From the NCBI RefSeq assembly GCF_014596575.1, contig NZ_NASZ01000004.1:1-64000 (forward strand): a stretch of DNA of 64,000 nt. Direction: 5' to 3'. Below are positions 53,253-62,492 of this stretch, in pieces. The notes beneath the pieces were generated by a model. The model did no database searches. It was not told the DNA's origin and saw nothing but the letters and a program-made list of their open reading frames with translations. The number at the start of each line of letters is the position of its first letter. Position 1 is the first letter of the stretch. Made by a program: the position numbers and the translations under genes. Source of the DNA: Flavobacterium pokkalii. GTDB taxonomy: Bacteria > Bacteroidota > Bacteroidia > Flavobacteriales > Flavobacteriaceae.

Positions 53253-55142
53253 TTACCATCCTGGATTTTGTGGAAATTCCAAATACATGTTCACATCAGC
53301 ATTTTTCAATGGTAACCAGTAATGCTTATCACTAAAATTTCTCTCTAGGATAACCGTTTCACGAATATTAAGTACTTTATTCGTTTTAGGAGTTGCAGGA
53401 TTAAAACTAGGATCTCTATCAAATTCTATTGATTTTTTCAAAGTATATGGACTTTGAGTAAATAACATCCATCTGCGAAGATCATTGAATCGGTGTCCTT
53501 CAAAAGCTAATTCAACTGCACGTTCACGTCTTACTTCGCTCATAAACAAATCAAGCGTAATTAAAAATTTATTAGCAACATGACCTACATTAGCTCTGTC
53601 TCTAACCACATTTATAGCTTCTACAGCAGTTTTATTATAAGAAGGGTCTTTACCATTTGGTGAGTTGTAAGCTATAGCTGCAGATTCGGCGTACATTAAA
53701 TATATATCAGACAAACGCATCCATGGAATATGAATATTTAAGTTACTTCCCCAATCATAACCTCCATCATATTTATTAGCCGTAATTGGTATAAACTTAT
53801 ATAATAAATACCCTGTTCTACTTCCTGTACTTATATTACGATAATTACCTCCGGTATATAAATTCGCGTAACGATCTGCAGCATTTGCAGCAGGAATTGT
53901 CCCCTTAACACATTGTACCCCATCATAAACTATATCGTTGTAAAAACGAGGATCACGACCTTGCCATGGGTGAGTTGGATCATATCCGGACTCTGCATCC
54001 GCTTGAGTAATATTTGTTATTGGTAAACCATTTGCCATACCATAATAATCAACATAATTTGCCGTTGGAAGAAACTTAACATCTCCGTCAACCAATATTG
54101 GAGCAGGTTGATATTGCTTACTTGTTCCCCAGTTAGAACCGTTTGCACCGAAATATGGACCTCTAAAAATAGCTTCAGTCCCTCCCGGAATAGCCCAGTT
54201 TTGTCCGGTAGTGTAAAAATTATCACTGTACTTAGCAAAAGGCAATAATGCGTATTTAGAATTACTACTCTCAGTATGATTTAACAATTCTGCAAAAGCC
54301 TGAGCAGCCTTTTTACAAAACTCTGTATTGTAGGTAGCACTTCCGGTAGAGACTTTATTCATTAAAGGACTTCCTGCCCATAGATAATTTTTACCTAAGT
54401 ATCCTAAAGCCATTATTTTATTAATACGCAAGGCATTTTTTCCTAAAGTTCTTTTTCCTACAGTAGTTTCATCCCAATCAACAGGTAATAAATCAGCCGC
54501 TAATCTAAAATCGGCTGCTGCTTTTTCGGCACATTCAGCATAACTAAGTCTAGGCAGAGTCAATGGTTGATCGCTAGGAAGAACAGTATCTATGTATGGA
54601 AGCCCACCAAAATACTGCATGAACTGGAAATGGAACCATCCTCTAAAAAATAAAAGTTGGCCTTTTATCATATCTTTTTCTTCCTGGGTAGCATCTTGCA
54701 ATTTATCCATATTGGCTAAACCAATATTGGCTTTACGGATACCAGCCCATCCTAAAGTCCATAAATCTTTAGCAAAACGATCGTTATTAGTCGATACTCC
54801 TCTTCTATTCATCCATCCTGCCTGCCAACCATCGTATTCGGATTGCCAGCCCCATAAATTTCCGTTATCAATTTTAACAACAAAATGGAAATCACGTGCT
54901 GTAGATTGAATTTCATCTTCTCCCCAATTCCAGGAATTTGTCCAATAGGCATTCGTAAAATCAGGAATACACTGATATAATTCTTCTGTAAATCCCTGAA
55001 ATTTAGTAAAATTTTCAAATGCCTCATTTTCAGAAATTATTGTATCCGGAGATCTGTCAAGATAATCTTCGCAGGATACCGAACTAAATATCAAGCCAAA
55101 TATAAAGCCATATTTTACTATTGTTTTGAAATAATTTTTCAT
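53253..55142 (-). CDS. xusB: SusD/RagB-family nutrient-binding lipoprotein (first pair)
   Basis: The 629-residue lipoprotein (lipobox SSVSC, Cys24) begins EDYLDRSPD. It has SusD helices including GQLLFFRGWFHFQFMQYFGGLPY and the C-terminal SEVRRERAVELAFEGHRFNDLRRWMLF, ending in the sequence EFPQNPGW. It is the partner lid of the first SusC barrel, 12 nt from it, and would bind xylan chains or long oligosaccharides at the surface. Confidence 0.94.
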   Translation of the reverse strand: MKNYFKTIVKYGFIFGLIFSSVSCEDYLDRSPDTIISENEAFENFTKFQGFTEELYQCIPDFTNAYWTNSWNWGEDEIQSTARDFHFVVKIDNGNLWGWQSEYDGWQAGWMNRRGVSTNNDRFAKDLWTLGWAGIRKANIGLANMDKLQDATQEEKDMIKGQLLFFRGWFHFQFMQYFGGLPYIDTVLPSDQPLTLPRLSYAECAEKAAADFRLAADLLPVDWDETTVGKRTLGKNALRINKIMALGYLGKNYLWAGSPLMNKVSTGSATYNTEFCKKAAQAFAELLNHTESSNSKYALLPFAKYSDNFYTTGQNWAIPGGTEAIFRGPYFGANGSNWGTSKQYQPAPILVDGDVKFLPTANYVDYYGMANGLPITNITQADAESGYDPTHPWQGRDPRFYNDIVYDGVQCVKGTIPAANAADRYANLYTGGNYRNISTGSRTGYLLYKFIPITANKYDGGYDWGSNLNIHIPWMRLSDIYLMYAESAAIAYNSPNGKDPSYNKTAVEAINVVRDRANVGHVANKFLITLDLFMSEVRRERAVELAFEGHRFNDLRRWMLFTQSPYTLKKSIEFDRDPSFNPATPKTNKVLNIRETVILERNFSDKHYWLPLKNADVNMYLEFPQNPGW

Positions 55143-55154
55143 ACATTTTTAATT

Positions 55155-58100
55155 TTAAAAAATAATATTAGCTCCTATATTAAAACGTTTAACGGTTGGA
55201 TAAGCACCTTGTGAAGCCCATCCTGTTCCAGCATAATTACTTTCTCTATCATCCGGCATTTTTGACCAGAAAAAAAGATTATCTCCGTTTATAAAAACTC
55301 TTATATTTTGAAGTCCCAACGATTTTATTAAAGAAGTACTTCCATCAAATGTATAGGCAATTTCAGCATTCTTCAAGCGCACATAAGATCCGTCATACAT
55401 ATGCCGTTGCGCATCATTATAACTACTTGGTGTAGAAAGCCATCGAGGCATTGGAACATCTGCATTTATATTGTCCTGAGACCACAAGGAGCCTTGATTA
55501 TAGACTACATGGTTTTGTGAAACTAAACTCCCTAAAACTACCTGCCTTGTAACGTTGTTAACCCCGTAAAACTGAACAAACGCACTAAAATTTTTCCAGT
55601 TAAAACCAACAGTAGCATTATAGGTGTTTTGAGGCGTACCAGCATGACCAAAAGGAATATTGTCATAATTATCAATTACACCATCTGCATTATAATCCAG
55701 TAAATTATAATTACCCGGTAATTTTTGATTATCATTGGTATTGGTCATAGTACTTGCATACAATTCATCCCAAGTATTATAATACCCCTGCCCAACATAA
55801 GAATATGCCTGCCCAATAACTTTACCTTCTGTTTTTTGGTAATCAGGCAATAACTGCGCGTTATTAGCATCAATAATTTTGTTTTTTGAATGACTCATAT
55901 TCAAGTCTGCCCACAAATTCAAGTTATTAGCAAAAGTATGATTCAACTTAATCTCTATTTCATAACCTTTATTAGTAACTCTTCCCAAGTTAGCAGCAGG
56001 AGCTACTGCCCCATAATAGGATGGTATTGATCTTCCACCACCCGCAATAAAAATATCAGATCGATCTTCTTTAAACAAATTGAAAGTTCCTTTTACAAGA
56101 CCTTTGAATAAACCAAAATCAACACCTAAATTAGATTTCTTTGCCGTTGCCCACTTTACATCCGGATTTCCAACTGCTGACTCTTTATACCAATTATAAG
56201 GACTAAGCTCTCCTCCTTCTCCGGTTGTACCTAATTGAGATTGTCCTCCAAAACTCCATTGAGTTAAATAAAGCCATCTGGAACCACCTATATTATCATC
56301 ACCAACTTCACCATAATTTAGTCGAATCTTAAGCATATCCAGGAAAGATTCTGTTTTTTTCATAAAGTCTTCTTTAGAAACTATCCAGGTAATTCCTCCG
56401 GATGAAAAGAATGCAAAACGTTTCCCTTTAATAAATCTTTCAGAACCATTATAAGCACCATTATATTCCGCAAAATATTTCCCGGCAAAACCATAAGTAG
56501 TTCTAAATACCCAGTCTTCTCTGTAACGTGGAATTTCACTTCCTGTAGCACTTTTATCCCTATTAAAAAGCCCCATTGCCATAATATCATGCTTGGAATT
56601 TATGTTTACAGTATAATTCATTTGAGCCTGATAAAAAATCCTTCTATATGAAGCCCAATCCTGTACATTTCCTGCACTTGGAGACCATTTAATACCTTCC
56701 TGAAAATCAAATCTATTATTGGAATCGTAGTTTTGTTTGTAAGTAACGGTACCAGTTACAGGATCAATCCATTTTTCTTGTGTATTATTATATAAATCAG
56801 TAACTCCACGATCGGCTTCTACGAAAGTATTATCTAATGCTATTTTACCATTAAAACTAAGTCCCTTAATCAACATATCCAGTTTTTGATCTAGGGTAAA
56901 ATCGGTTGTGAGTCGTGTTGTAGTTCTATATTGAACACCACTAATAGCTAAATTACGGACGGAATTTGATGCCTTCCCTTCATTTGGTGCAAAATACCCC
57001 CAAGAACCATCCGATTCATAATAAGGTAAAAACACATCCGGAGCTGTTGAATAAGCAGCATCCCACATAGTATATTCTCCTCCTGTAGCTCCCCAAGGAC
57101 TTTTCTTTACTCCATGTGAACCAGAAAGATTTACTTTAAAAGTTGTAGTTGGAGAAAATTGAAAATCCAAATTAGTTCTAACATTCAAACGATTAAAACC
57201 ATAACCTGGTTCATAACCTCTATTATTACTATATTTTCTAAAAAGATCGCCTTCATGTAAAAAATCTGCACTGGTAAAATACTTAACAAATTCAGTACCT
57301 CCACTTACATTTAAACTGGCATTATGCGACATTACATAATCCTTAAACAATGTCTTTGCCCAATCTACATTTGGATAACGCTCTCTTTCTTCCTGATTAG
57401 CAGGAAATCTATATTTATTGATAATATCCTGTGGAAGATAATCATTCCAACTTGACGGAGACAATGCCAACTCATTCTCAATAGCCTGATTTCTTATCAT
57501 TAACGCATCATACGCATCATACTTATTTGGTAATTGAGAAGGAACTTTCATTGTTGAATTAACGCGGGCTCTAATTAAAGCTTTCCCTATGCTTCCTCGC
57601 TTAGTTGTAATAATAATTACACCATTTGCTCCTCTTGAACCATAAACGGCTGTAGCAGAAGCATCTTTTAAAACAGAAACAGATTCAACTGATCCAATAT
57701 CTACACTGTTCATTGGGCGCTCAATACCGTCAACTAAGATAAGTGGAGAGGAATCATTCCAAGTACCTGTTCCTCGTATTACAATTCTCGGATCTTCTTC
57801 TCCCGGCATACCTGTACTGGCAGTAGTAATCAAACCAGGAGCGTTACCTGTTAAAGCTGCACCAATACTTTGAACCCCTCCAGCTCGTTCTAGTGTAGAT
57901 CCTGAAACCTGAGAAATGGCAGCAACTAAACTTTCCTTCTTTTGTTTACCATAACCTACAACCACTACCTCTTCTAAAGAAGTCTGATCAGTAGCCATTA
58001 CAATATTAATCACAGTTTGCCCGCTTACTTTTTTCTCTACTGTTTTAAAACCAATACTACTAAATATTAAAACTGCATCCGAAGAAGGCAGGCTAATCTT

Positions 58101-58370
58101 ATATTTCCCATCAAAATCGGTTATTACACCTAATTTAGTATTTCCCTTAACAGCTACAGTAACCCCTGGAATAGGCAACTTATCTTCGGCGGAAGTAATT
58201 GTTCCAGTTATAATTATCTGCTGGGTATTCTGATTATTCTTTGTTACTAAAAAAGGTAAAGAAGTACTCCCTTCACTAGCCAACAATACATTTGAAAACA
58301 TAAACTGAAACAAAACTCCCATTACCACGAACTTACCTTTTCGCGGAATTTTAATTAATTGTTTTTTCAT
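55155..58370 (-). CDS. xusA: SusC/RagA TonB-dependent transporter (first pair)
   Basis: The 1071-residue outer-membrane importer has an N-terminal signal region, a carboxypeptidase-regulatory-like domain (IITGTITSAEDKLPIPGVTVAVKG), the TonB-box-like EEVVVVGYGKQKKESLVAAIS, the plug (RIVIRGTGTWNDSSPLILVDGIERPM) and a long beta-barrel ending RFNIGANIIF. With the next gene it forms the first of two SusCD pairs, and the order equals XusA-XusB-XusC-XusD of Prevotella bryantii. Its promoter, operator and long leader are described separately. Xylo-oligosaccharide import is strongly suggested by the enzyme context. Confidence 0.95.
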   Translation of the reverse strand: MKKQLIKIPRKGKFVVMGVLFQFMFSNVLLASEGSTSLPFLVTKNNQNTQQIIITGTITSAEDKLPIPGVTVAVKGNTKLGVITDFDGKYKISLPSSDAVLIFSSIGFKTVEKKVSGQTVINIVMATDQTSLEEVVVVGYGKQKKESLVAAISQVSGSTLERAGGVQSIGAALTGNAPGLITTASTGMPGEEDPRIVIRGTGTWNDSSPLILVDGIERPMNSVDIGSVESVSVLKDASATAVYGSRGANGVIIITTKRGSIGKALIRARVNSTMKVPSQLPNKYDAYDALMIRNQAIENELALSPSSWNDYLPQDIINKYRFPANQEERERYPNVDWAKTLFKDYVMSHNASLNVSGGTEFVKYFTSADFLHEGDLFRKYSNNRGYEPGYGFNRLNVRTNLDFQFSPTTTFKVNLSGSHGVKKSPWGATGGEYTMWDAAYSTAPDVFLPYYESDGSWGYFAPNEGKASNSVRNLAISGVQYRTTTRLTTDFTLDQKLDMLIKGLSFNGKIALDNTFVEADRGVTDLYNNTQEKWIDPVTGTVTYKQNYDSNNRFDFQEGIKWSPSAGNVQDWASYRRIFYQAQMNYTVNINSKHDIMAMGLFNRDKSATGSEIPRYREDWVFRTTYGFAGKYFAEYNGAYNGSERFIKGKRFAFFSSGGITWIVSKEDFMKKTESFLDMLKIRLNYGEVGDDNIGGSRWLYLTQWSFGGQSQLGTTGEGGELSPYNWYKESAVGNPDVKWATAKKSNLGVDFGLFKGLVKGTFNLFKEDRSDIFIAGGGRSIPSYYGAVAPAANLGRVTNKGYEIEIKLNHTFANNLNLWADLNMSHSKNKIIDANNAQLLPDYQKTEGKVIGQAYSYVGQGYYNTWDELYASTMTNTNDNQKLPGNYNLLDYNADGVIDNYDNIPFGHAGTPQNTYNATVGFNWKNFSAFVQFYGVNNVTRQVVLGSLVSQNHVVYNQGSLWSQDNINADVPMPRWLSTPSSYNDAQRHMYDGSYVRLKNAEIAYTFDGSTSLIKSLGLQNIRVFINGDNLFFWSKMPDDRESNYAGTGWASQGAYPTVKRFNIGANIIF

Positions 58371-58765
58371 ATTAATATTTTGACATTTTTTAATTTATTA
58401 AAAATTAGAATTTGACTTGATTTCACATAAGCTGCTTTTCTCTTTTAAATAAAAAAACAATTAAAACCATGCTTCTGAAAACTTTTATACAGTTTAATTT
58501 CATGATTTATATAACTAATTGTTTTTCTTCGCATTTCAGTATGCAAAAAGGATTAAAAAGCGATGCGATTTAGCTACTAAAAACAACTTTAACAATTTTT
58601 AATTTCTGTAAAAGAAATCTAATTTGAAAAGACCATATTTATCTCTTTCAAAACAATACAAGACAACTATATCTCGATTTTTTTTACAAAAAAACAAACC
58701 CTTATAAAAGCTGTTCTTCTTTGGTGTTTTATTCTTTCATAGGCGTTGTTATTGGTTGTTATTGG

Positions 58766-58870
58766 TTAGTTAATAGTGTTTATATGGTTATTTAGTTGAT
58801 TCATTTTTTCAAATACCTCTCCATTTGCAGTTCCCAATATTTTGTTCAATACTAGCTCTTTATAGCTCAT
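58766..58870 (-). CDS. Candidate 34-residue leader ORF upstream of xusA
   Basis: The ORF begins with ATG 25 nt after the second operator and encodes MSYKELVLNKILGTANGEVF then EKMNQLNNHINTIN, ending in TAA 395 nt before xusA. It lies on the predicted xusA transcript. The composition is balanced and helical, not simple low-complexity AT noise. No family is recognised. It could be a leader peptide, a small regulatory protein, or chance. Confidence 0.35.
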   Translation of the reverse strand: MSYKELVLNKILGTANGEVFEKMNQLNNHINTIN

Positions 58871-58894
58871 TTCTTTTTAACAAAAATCAATTAC

Positions 58895-58906
58895 GCAATC
58901 GGTTGT
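58895..58906. promoter_or_regulatory. LacI-type operator 2 of the xusA leader
   Basis: GCAATCGGTTGT is the reverse complement form of the RCAAYCGRTTGY operator. It lies about 65 nt downstream of the expected xusA transcription start, so it could act as a roadblock site or form a loop with the operator at 59006-59017, 111 nt away. Confidence 0.65.
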
Positions 58907-58916
58907 TTGTTTTCGG

Positions 58917-58951
58917 AAAAATATTAGTGTCTTTAAGACACTAATATTTTT
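58917..58951. promoter_or_regulatory. Near-perfect 35-bp hairpin in the xusA leader
   Basis: Arms of 17 nt (AAAAATATTAGTGTCTT and AAGACACTAATATTTTT) are perfectly complementary around a single base. On the transcript it would form a stem ending in five U, about 20-55 nt after the predicted start. This is terminator- or attenuator-like, or a large binding palindrome. Confidence 0.6.
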
Positions 58952-58979
58952 TAACACAGTATTTTGATTAAGTGTTAAG

Positions 58980-59009
58980 CAAATGTAAAATAAAAAAATG
59001 TAAAAACAA
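58980..59009 (-). promoter_or_regulatory. Promoter of the xusA operon
   Basis: On the minus strand TTG (59009-59007) is followed after 19 nt by TACATTTG (58987-58980), a full match to the Bacteroidota sigma consensus. The -33 box overlaps the operator at 59006-59017. It would give an about 600-nt leader before the xusA ATG at 58370. Confidence 0.72.
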
Positions 59010-59017
59010 CCGATTGT
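59006..59017. promoter_or_regulatory. LacI-type operator 1 of the xusA promoter
   Basis: ACAACCGATTGT has the AACCGATT core shared with the other xylan-locus sites. It overlaps the -33 box of the xusA promoter, so binding would exclude RNA polymerase. Confidence 0.72.
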
Positions 59018-59192
59018 GATGTTTTTTTTTGCAATAAACGAAAAAATAATAGGTATAAAATATTTATTACATATTAATATACACCATTAAGTATCACAAC
59101 CACAATAAAAGGCTTTTTTTATAAAAAAAAACAATAGTTAATTTTAACAAAAACTAATTGAAATGAGAAATCAATAAAATTAAAACTTTTGT

Positions 59193-59220
59193 ATCCCAAA
59201 CCAAAAATATGGTTTGGGAT
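59193..59220 (-). terminator. Hairpin after the GH43 gene
   Basis: On the minus strand ATCCCAAACC pairs perfectly with GGTTTGGGAT around an 8-nt loop, followed by ACAAAAGTTTT, a weak T tract. It starts 19 nt after the GH43 stop codon. Confidence 0.7.
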
Positions 59221-59238
59221 TATCATCATCATCTATAA

Positions 59239-60978
59239 TTATTCTGGCAAAGCATCATTATTTGAAGTTGCATACAATCCTAATAAGCAACCTGTAAATC
59301 CTCCTGCTACATCAGTTGATAGTATATCCCCTGAAACAGGCCCTCCAAGGGTAACAAAATTGACTCCATCAAGAGAATAACTGAAGTTGTATTCGTCTCC
59401 TTTGGCTTTTATTTGTAATTGTATTGGTTTCTTAAGATCAATTTTAGCACTTGCCACAATGGTCGAATTTACTGCAGCATCCCTTCTTGTTTTTTGATTT
59501 TTTTGTAAAACCACATAATAGTCTTTGTCTTTCATCGTAATTCCAAAAACATAATTAGAACCTTCATTTTGCAAAGCCACAACACCTGCCAAATCTTTGT
59601 CTGATTTTGGTTTATAATCAATCGTAGTCGTCAATGAAAAACTATTATGTTGTTGACGATAAAACAAAGTAGAAGTTGGTTTCACTTCCTTGATATTAGT
59701 ATCAAACGGATTAATTGTTAATCCTTTTTTCGAAGTTGTGATAAATTTTTCACGTGGACCTCTTAGACCAATCCAACGATAATCTAACTTAGTTGCGGTA
59801 AAATTATCATTGAATGTAAAATTTCCATTAGGGAAGAATCCTTCTTTTCCTGTTTTATTTTCGCTAACTCCTTTTGGCATTTTTAATTTTGGCTCTAATG
59901 GAATTAAACCATTTTCAAAAACCGGAAATTCTCCAGACCAATCTACAGGTAGAATAAAAGTTTCACGTCCTGTATTTACTCGGTTTTTTTCATTTGGTCT
60001 CACTGCCAGGAAAACTCCGTAGTATTTATCTCCAGGTCCTTTTACTAAATCTGCATGACCAGCCCAATCAACTTTATTGGCTCTGTCTCTTGGAAAGAAA
60101 CGCTGAGTCAAAATTGGATTGCTTGGAGCAGGAATGAAAGGCCCTTTTGGACTATCACTTTTAAAAATAACTTCGGTATGATTCCCGCCTGTACCACCTT
60201 CAGCACACATTAAAAAATATTTTCCATCTTTTTTATACAGATGTGGTGCTTCGATCCAAATTGGCTTTTTAGCCGGATCTACTCCTCCATCCACAATAAT
60301 TTTATCTGTTCCTGGAATGACCTTGTCATTTTCAACATCATATTCCCATACTTTAATCACACGGTGGCCATTGTAACGCTCTTTTCCTTGATCAGGAGCA
60401 TCATTATGAACAATATATCCTTTTCCATCATCATCGAAAAAGATACAAGGATCTATTCCTCCAAATCCTAATTTTATAGGGTTACCCCAACCTTTCTTAG
60501 GATCTTTAGTTTTTACAATAATATTGTTCAAACCTCCGGAAAAAGCGGTTACAATCATATAAAAAGTATCATTGTGAGGATTATAAGTAATCCCAGGTGC
60601 ATAAACACCTGCACTAATACCTGTATCGTGTGGATCAAATTGAGTAACATCATTTAGCACACCACCTAAATCTGTCCAGTTTACTAAATCTTTAGAATGA
60701 AATATTGGTACTCCGGGAAACATGGCAAAGGAAGAGCAAACCATATAATAATCATCCCCTTTTCTGGTAATGGCAGGATCAGGGTAGCAACCCTGCAAAA
60801 TTGGAGTATAAAATTCATCCGATTTTAAGGGGTTATCTTTATATACCTGATCATCTCCTTGGTAGGTAAAATTCGAAAATAATGGTGCATTATTCTTTGA
60901 TTTACTTTGACTGTTGGCTCCCATAAAAGAAAACAGTACTAACATTAATAACAATTGCTGCACTTGAGTTTTTTTCAT
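59239..60978 (-). CDS. GH43 beta-xylosidase/arabinofuranosidase with C-terminal sandwich domain
   Basis: The 579-residue exported protein has a signal peptide (cleavage near GANSQ). The GH43 propeller shows the catalytic Asp in GCYPDPAI, Asp in GGIDPCIFFDDDGKG and the Glu in PIWIEAPHLYKKDG. A C-terminal beta-sandwich (about residues 390-579, with HNSFSLTTTIDYKPKSDKDLAG and FSYSDGVNFV-like YSLDGVNFVTLG) is a module found in larger GH43 enzymes acting on arabinoxylan. Exact specificity cannot be read. It has its own upstream operator (61090-61101), 144 nt after the GH43-CBM6 gene. Confidence 0.9.
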   Translation of the reverse strand: MKKTQVQQLLLMLVLFSFMGANSQSKSKNNAPLFSNFTYQGDDQVYKDNPLKSDEFYTPILQGCYPDPAITRKGDDYYMVCSSFAMFPGVPIFHSKDLVNWTDLGGVLNDVTQFDPHDTGISAGVYAPGITYNPHNDTFYMIVTAFSGGLNNIIVKTKDPKKGWGNPIKLGFGGIDPCIFFDDDGKGYIVHNDAPDQGKERYNGHRVIKVWEYDVENDKVIPGTDKIIVDGGVDPAKKPIWIEAPHLYKKDGKYFLMCAEGGTGGNHTEVIFKSDSPKGPFIPAPSNPILTQRFFPRDRANKVDWAGHADLVKGPGDKYYGVFLAVRPNEKNRVNTGRETFILPVDWSGEFPVFENGLIPLEPKLKMPKGVSENKTGKEGFFPNGNFTFNDNFTATKLDYRWIGLRGPREKFITTSKKGLTINPFDTNIKEVKPTSTLFYRQQHNSFSLTTTIDYKPKSDKDLAGVVALQNEGSNYVFGITMKDKDYYVVLQKNQKTRRDAAVNSTIVASAKIDLKKPIQLQIKAKGDEYNFSYSLDGVNFVTLGGPVSGDILSTDVAGGFTGCLLGLYATSNNDALPE

Positions 60979-61089
60979 TACATTAATTTTAATTGGTTTA
61001 TTTATAATTCATTTATTAAAAAATAATTTTTAATAGCATTAATTTATGGTGGTTTAAAAAATCTAATTTATACTTTTTTCAATATAAAA

Positions 61090-61101
61090 ACAACCGATTG
61101 C
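61090..61101. promoter_or_regulatory. LacI-type operator upstream of the GH43 gene
   Basis: ACAACCGATTGC matches the xylan-locus operator consensus. It lies in the 143-nt gap after the GH43-CBM6 gene, 112 nt before the GH43 start at 60978, marking an internal promoter for that gene. Confidence 0.7.
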
Positions 61102-61121
61102 TTAAATATTTAAAAAGAGGA

Positions 61122-62486
61122 TTATTTCGAAAACATCCAATAATCAAAGTACATGATTTGGTTCGTTGCTTTACCTTTGAAAATAAAATATAAATCGTGA
61201 ATTCCCGTCACTTTTTTAATATCAATGGTTTGTAGCGACCAACGGTCATTACCTCCCGTCATAGGTACTTTTACCGTTCCCAATAGTTCTCCCTCTTTGC
61301 TGTCTAATCTTATTTCCATTGATACATTTCCATTATGAGTTGTACCAATTCGTGCAGTAAATTTTGAAGCTCCTTCTTTACGAAAATCTACGTCTTTGAC
61401 TTTAGTATAAGCATCATTGTATTTTGCGGTAATAAAATTCCCCACAACATCATTTTTCATTGATTTTATTCCTTCCGACCAGGCAATAGTCTCAGCTTCA
61501 TTTTTAGCATAAGGATTTAATAAACTTAAACTCTGCTTGATCCCTTCGGTCATATTCATTGGAATAATTGAACCATCTTTATTAAATTGAAGTTCTTCTA
61601 CACATACCGAACGGTTAAAACCACTTCCTCCTGGCAAACCTGCATTATGATAGAAAAAATAACTTTTCCCTTTAAAATCGATAACACCGGGATGATTGGT
61701 AAATGATCCGCCTTGTGTAGGCATTACCACACCCTGATATTTCCAAGGTCCTGTGATACTTTTACTGGTTGAATATCCAATATGTTCCGATATTGGACCG
61801 GCAGCAAAAAATAAATAATACAGCTTATTGCGCTTATAAATCCAAGGACCTTCTTCATAAGTCGTTGGTCTTTGTTCGTTCACTTTTCCTTCTCGTTTAC
61901 CAAATGCTTCTATAGTATTAGGAATTTGTTGGATATCACCTTTATAAGAAATCATATCTTCATTCAATTTCACATAGTGACAAACAGGATTTCCCCAAAA
62001 TAAATACCCCTGTCCATCATCATCAATAAAAACGGTTGGATCAATATCGGCATTACTGTTTGAGATCAATGGTTTTCCTAAAGCATCTATAAAAGGCCCA
62101 TAAGGACTATTAGAAACAGCGACACCAATACCATTTTTTCCCTGGCGATCGGTAATGGGTACATACATGTAAAATTTTCCATCGCGCTCGATACATTGCG
62201 GAGCCCAGGCATTCATTTTTGCCCAAGTAAATTCTTTATAAGACAAAACAGCTCCGTGATCCGTCCAATTGACCATATCTTCTGTGGTATATAATCGCCA
62301 ATCATTCATAGTGAACCAAGTCGATTCATCTTCGTCGTGACTGGTGTATAAATATACTTTGCCATTATAGACCATCGGTGCAGGATCGGCCGTATAATTG
62401 GTTTGTACAATAGGATTTTGAGCTTCTCCTATTGTACATACCAAAAAAAATACAACTGTTACTATTACTTTATAGCTATTTTTCAT
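61122..62486 (-). CDS. GH43 enzyme with CBM6-like module
   Basis: The 454-residue exported protein has a signal peptide (ending GEAQ) and a GH43 propeller: Asp in [13 protein letters not shown], Asp in [12 protein letters not shown] and Glu in [11 protein letters not shown]. From about residue 325 a C-terminal CBM6-like sandwich follows ([52 protein letters not shown]). Such GH43-CBM6 enzymes release arabinose or xylose from arabinoxylan. The gene starts 6 nt after the GH97 gene, so both are one transcript entering from the right edge. Confidence 0.92.
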   Translation of the reverse strand: MKNSYKVIVTVVFFLVCTIGEAQNPIVQTNYTADPAPMVYNGKVYLYTSHDEDESTWFTMNDWRLYTTEDMVNWTDHGAVLSYKEFTWAKMNAWAPQCIERDGKFYMYVPITDRQGKNGIGVAVSNSPYGPFIDALGKPLISNSNADIDPTVFIDDDGQGYLFWGNPVCHYVKLNEDMISYKGDIQQIPNTIEAFGKREGKVNEQRPTTYEEGPWIYKRNKLYYLFFAAGPISEHIGYSTSKSITGPWKYQGVVMPTQGGSFTNHPGVIDFKGKSYFFYHNAGLPGGSGFNRSVCVEELQFNKDGSIIPMNMTEGIKQSLSLLNPYAKNEAETIAWSEGIKSMKNDVVGNFITAKYNDAYTKVKDVDFRKEGASKFTARIGTTHNGNVSMEIRLDSKEGELLGTVKVPMTGGNDRWSLQTIDIKKVTGIHDLYFIFKGKATNQIMYFDYWMFSK

Positions 62487-62492
62487 TTTGTT

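Larger units (their letters stand above)
58371..59238. other. 868-bp regulatory gap before the first SusC gene
   Basis: The gap holds, from the upstream side: a GH43 terminator hairpin (59193-59220), an operator (59006-59017), a promoter (58980-59009), a long palindrome (58917-58951), a second operator (58895-58906), a small ORF (58766-58870) and about 400 nt of AT-rich leader in which I see nothing further. Tandem GTTATTGGTT copies occur near 58747-58768. Confidence 0.75.

Noticed and set aside
58747..58768. Tandem GTTATTGGTT copies as a CRISPR or iteron array
   Set aside because: Only two short units are present and they lie in the xusA leader; no cas or replication genes are near.
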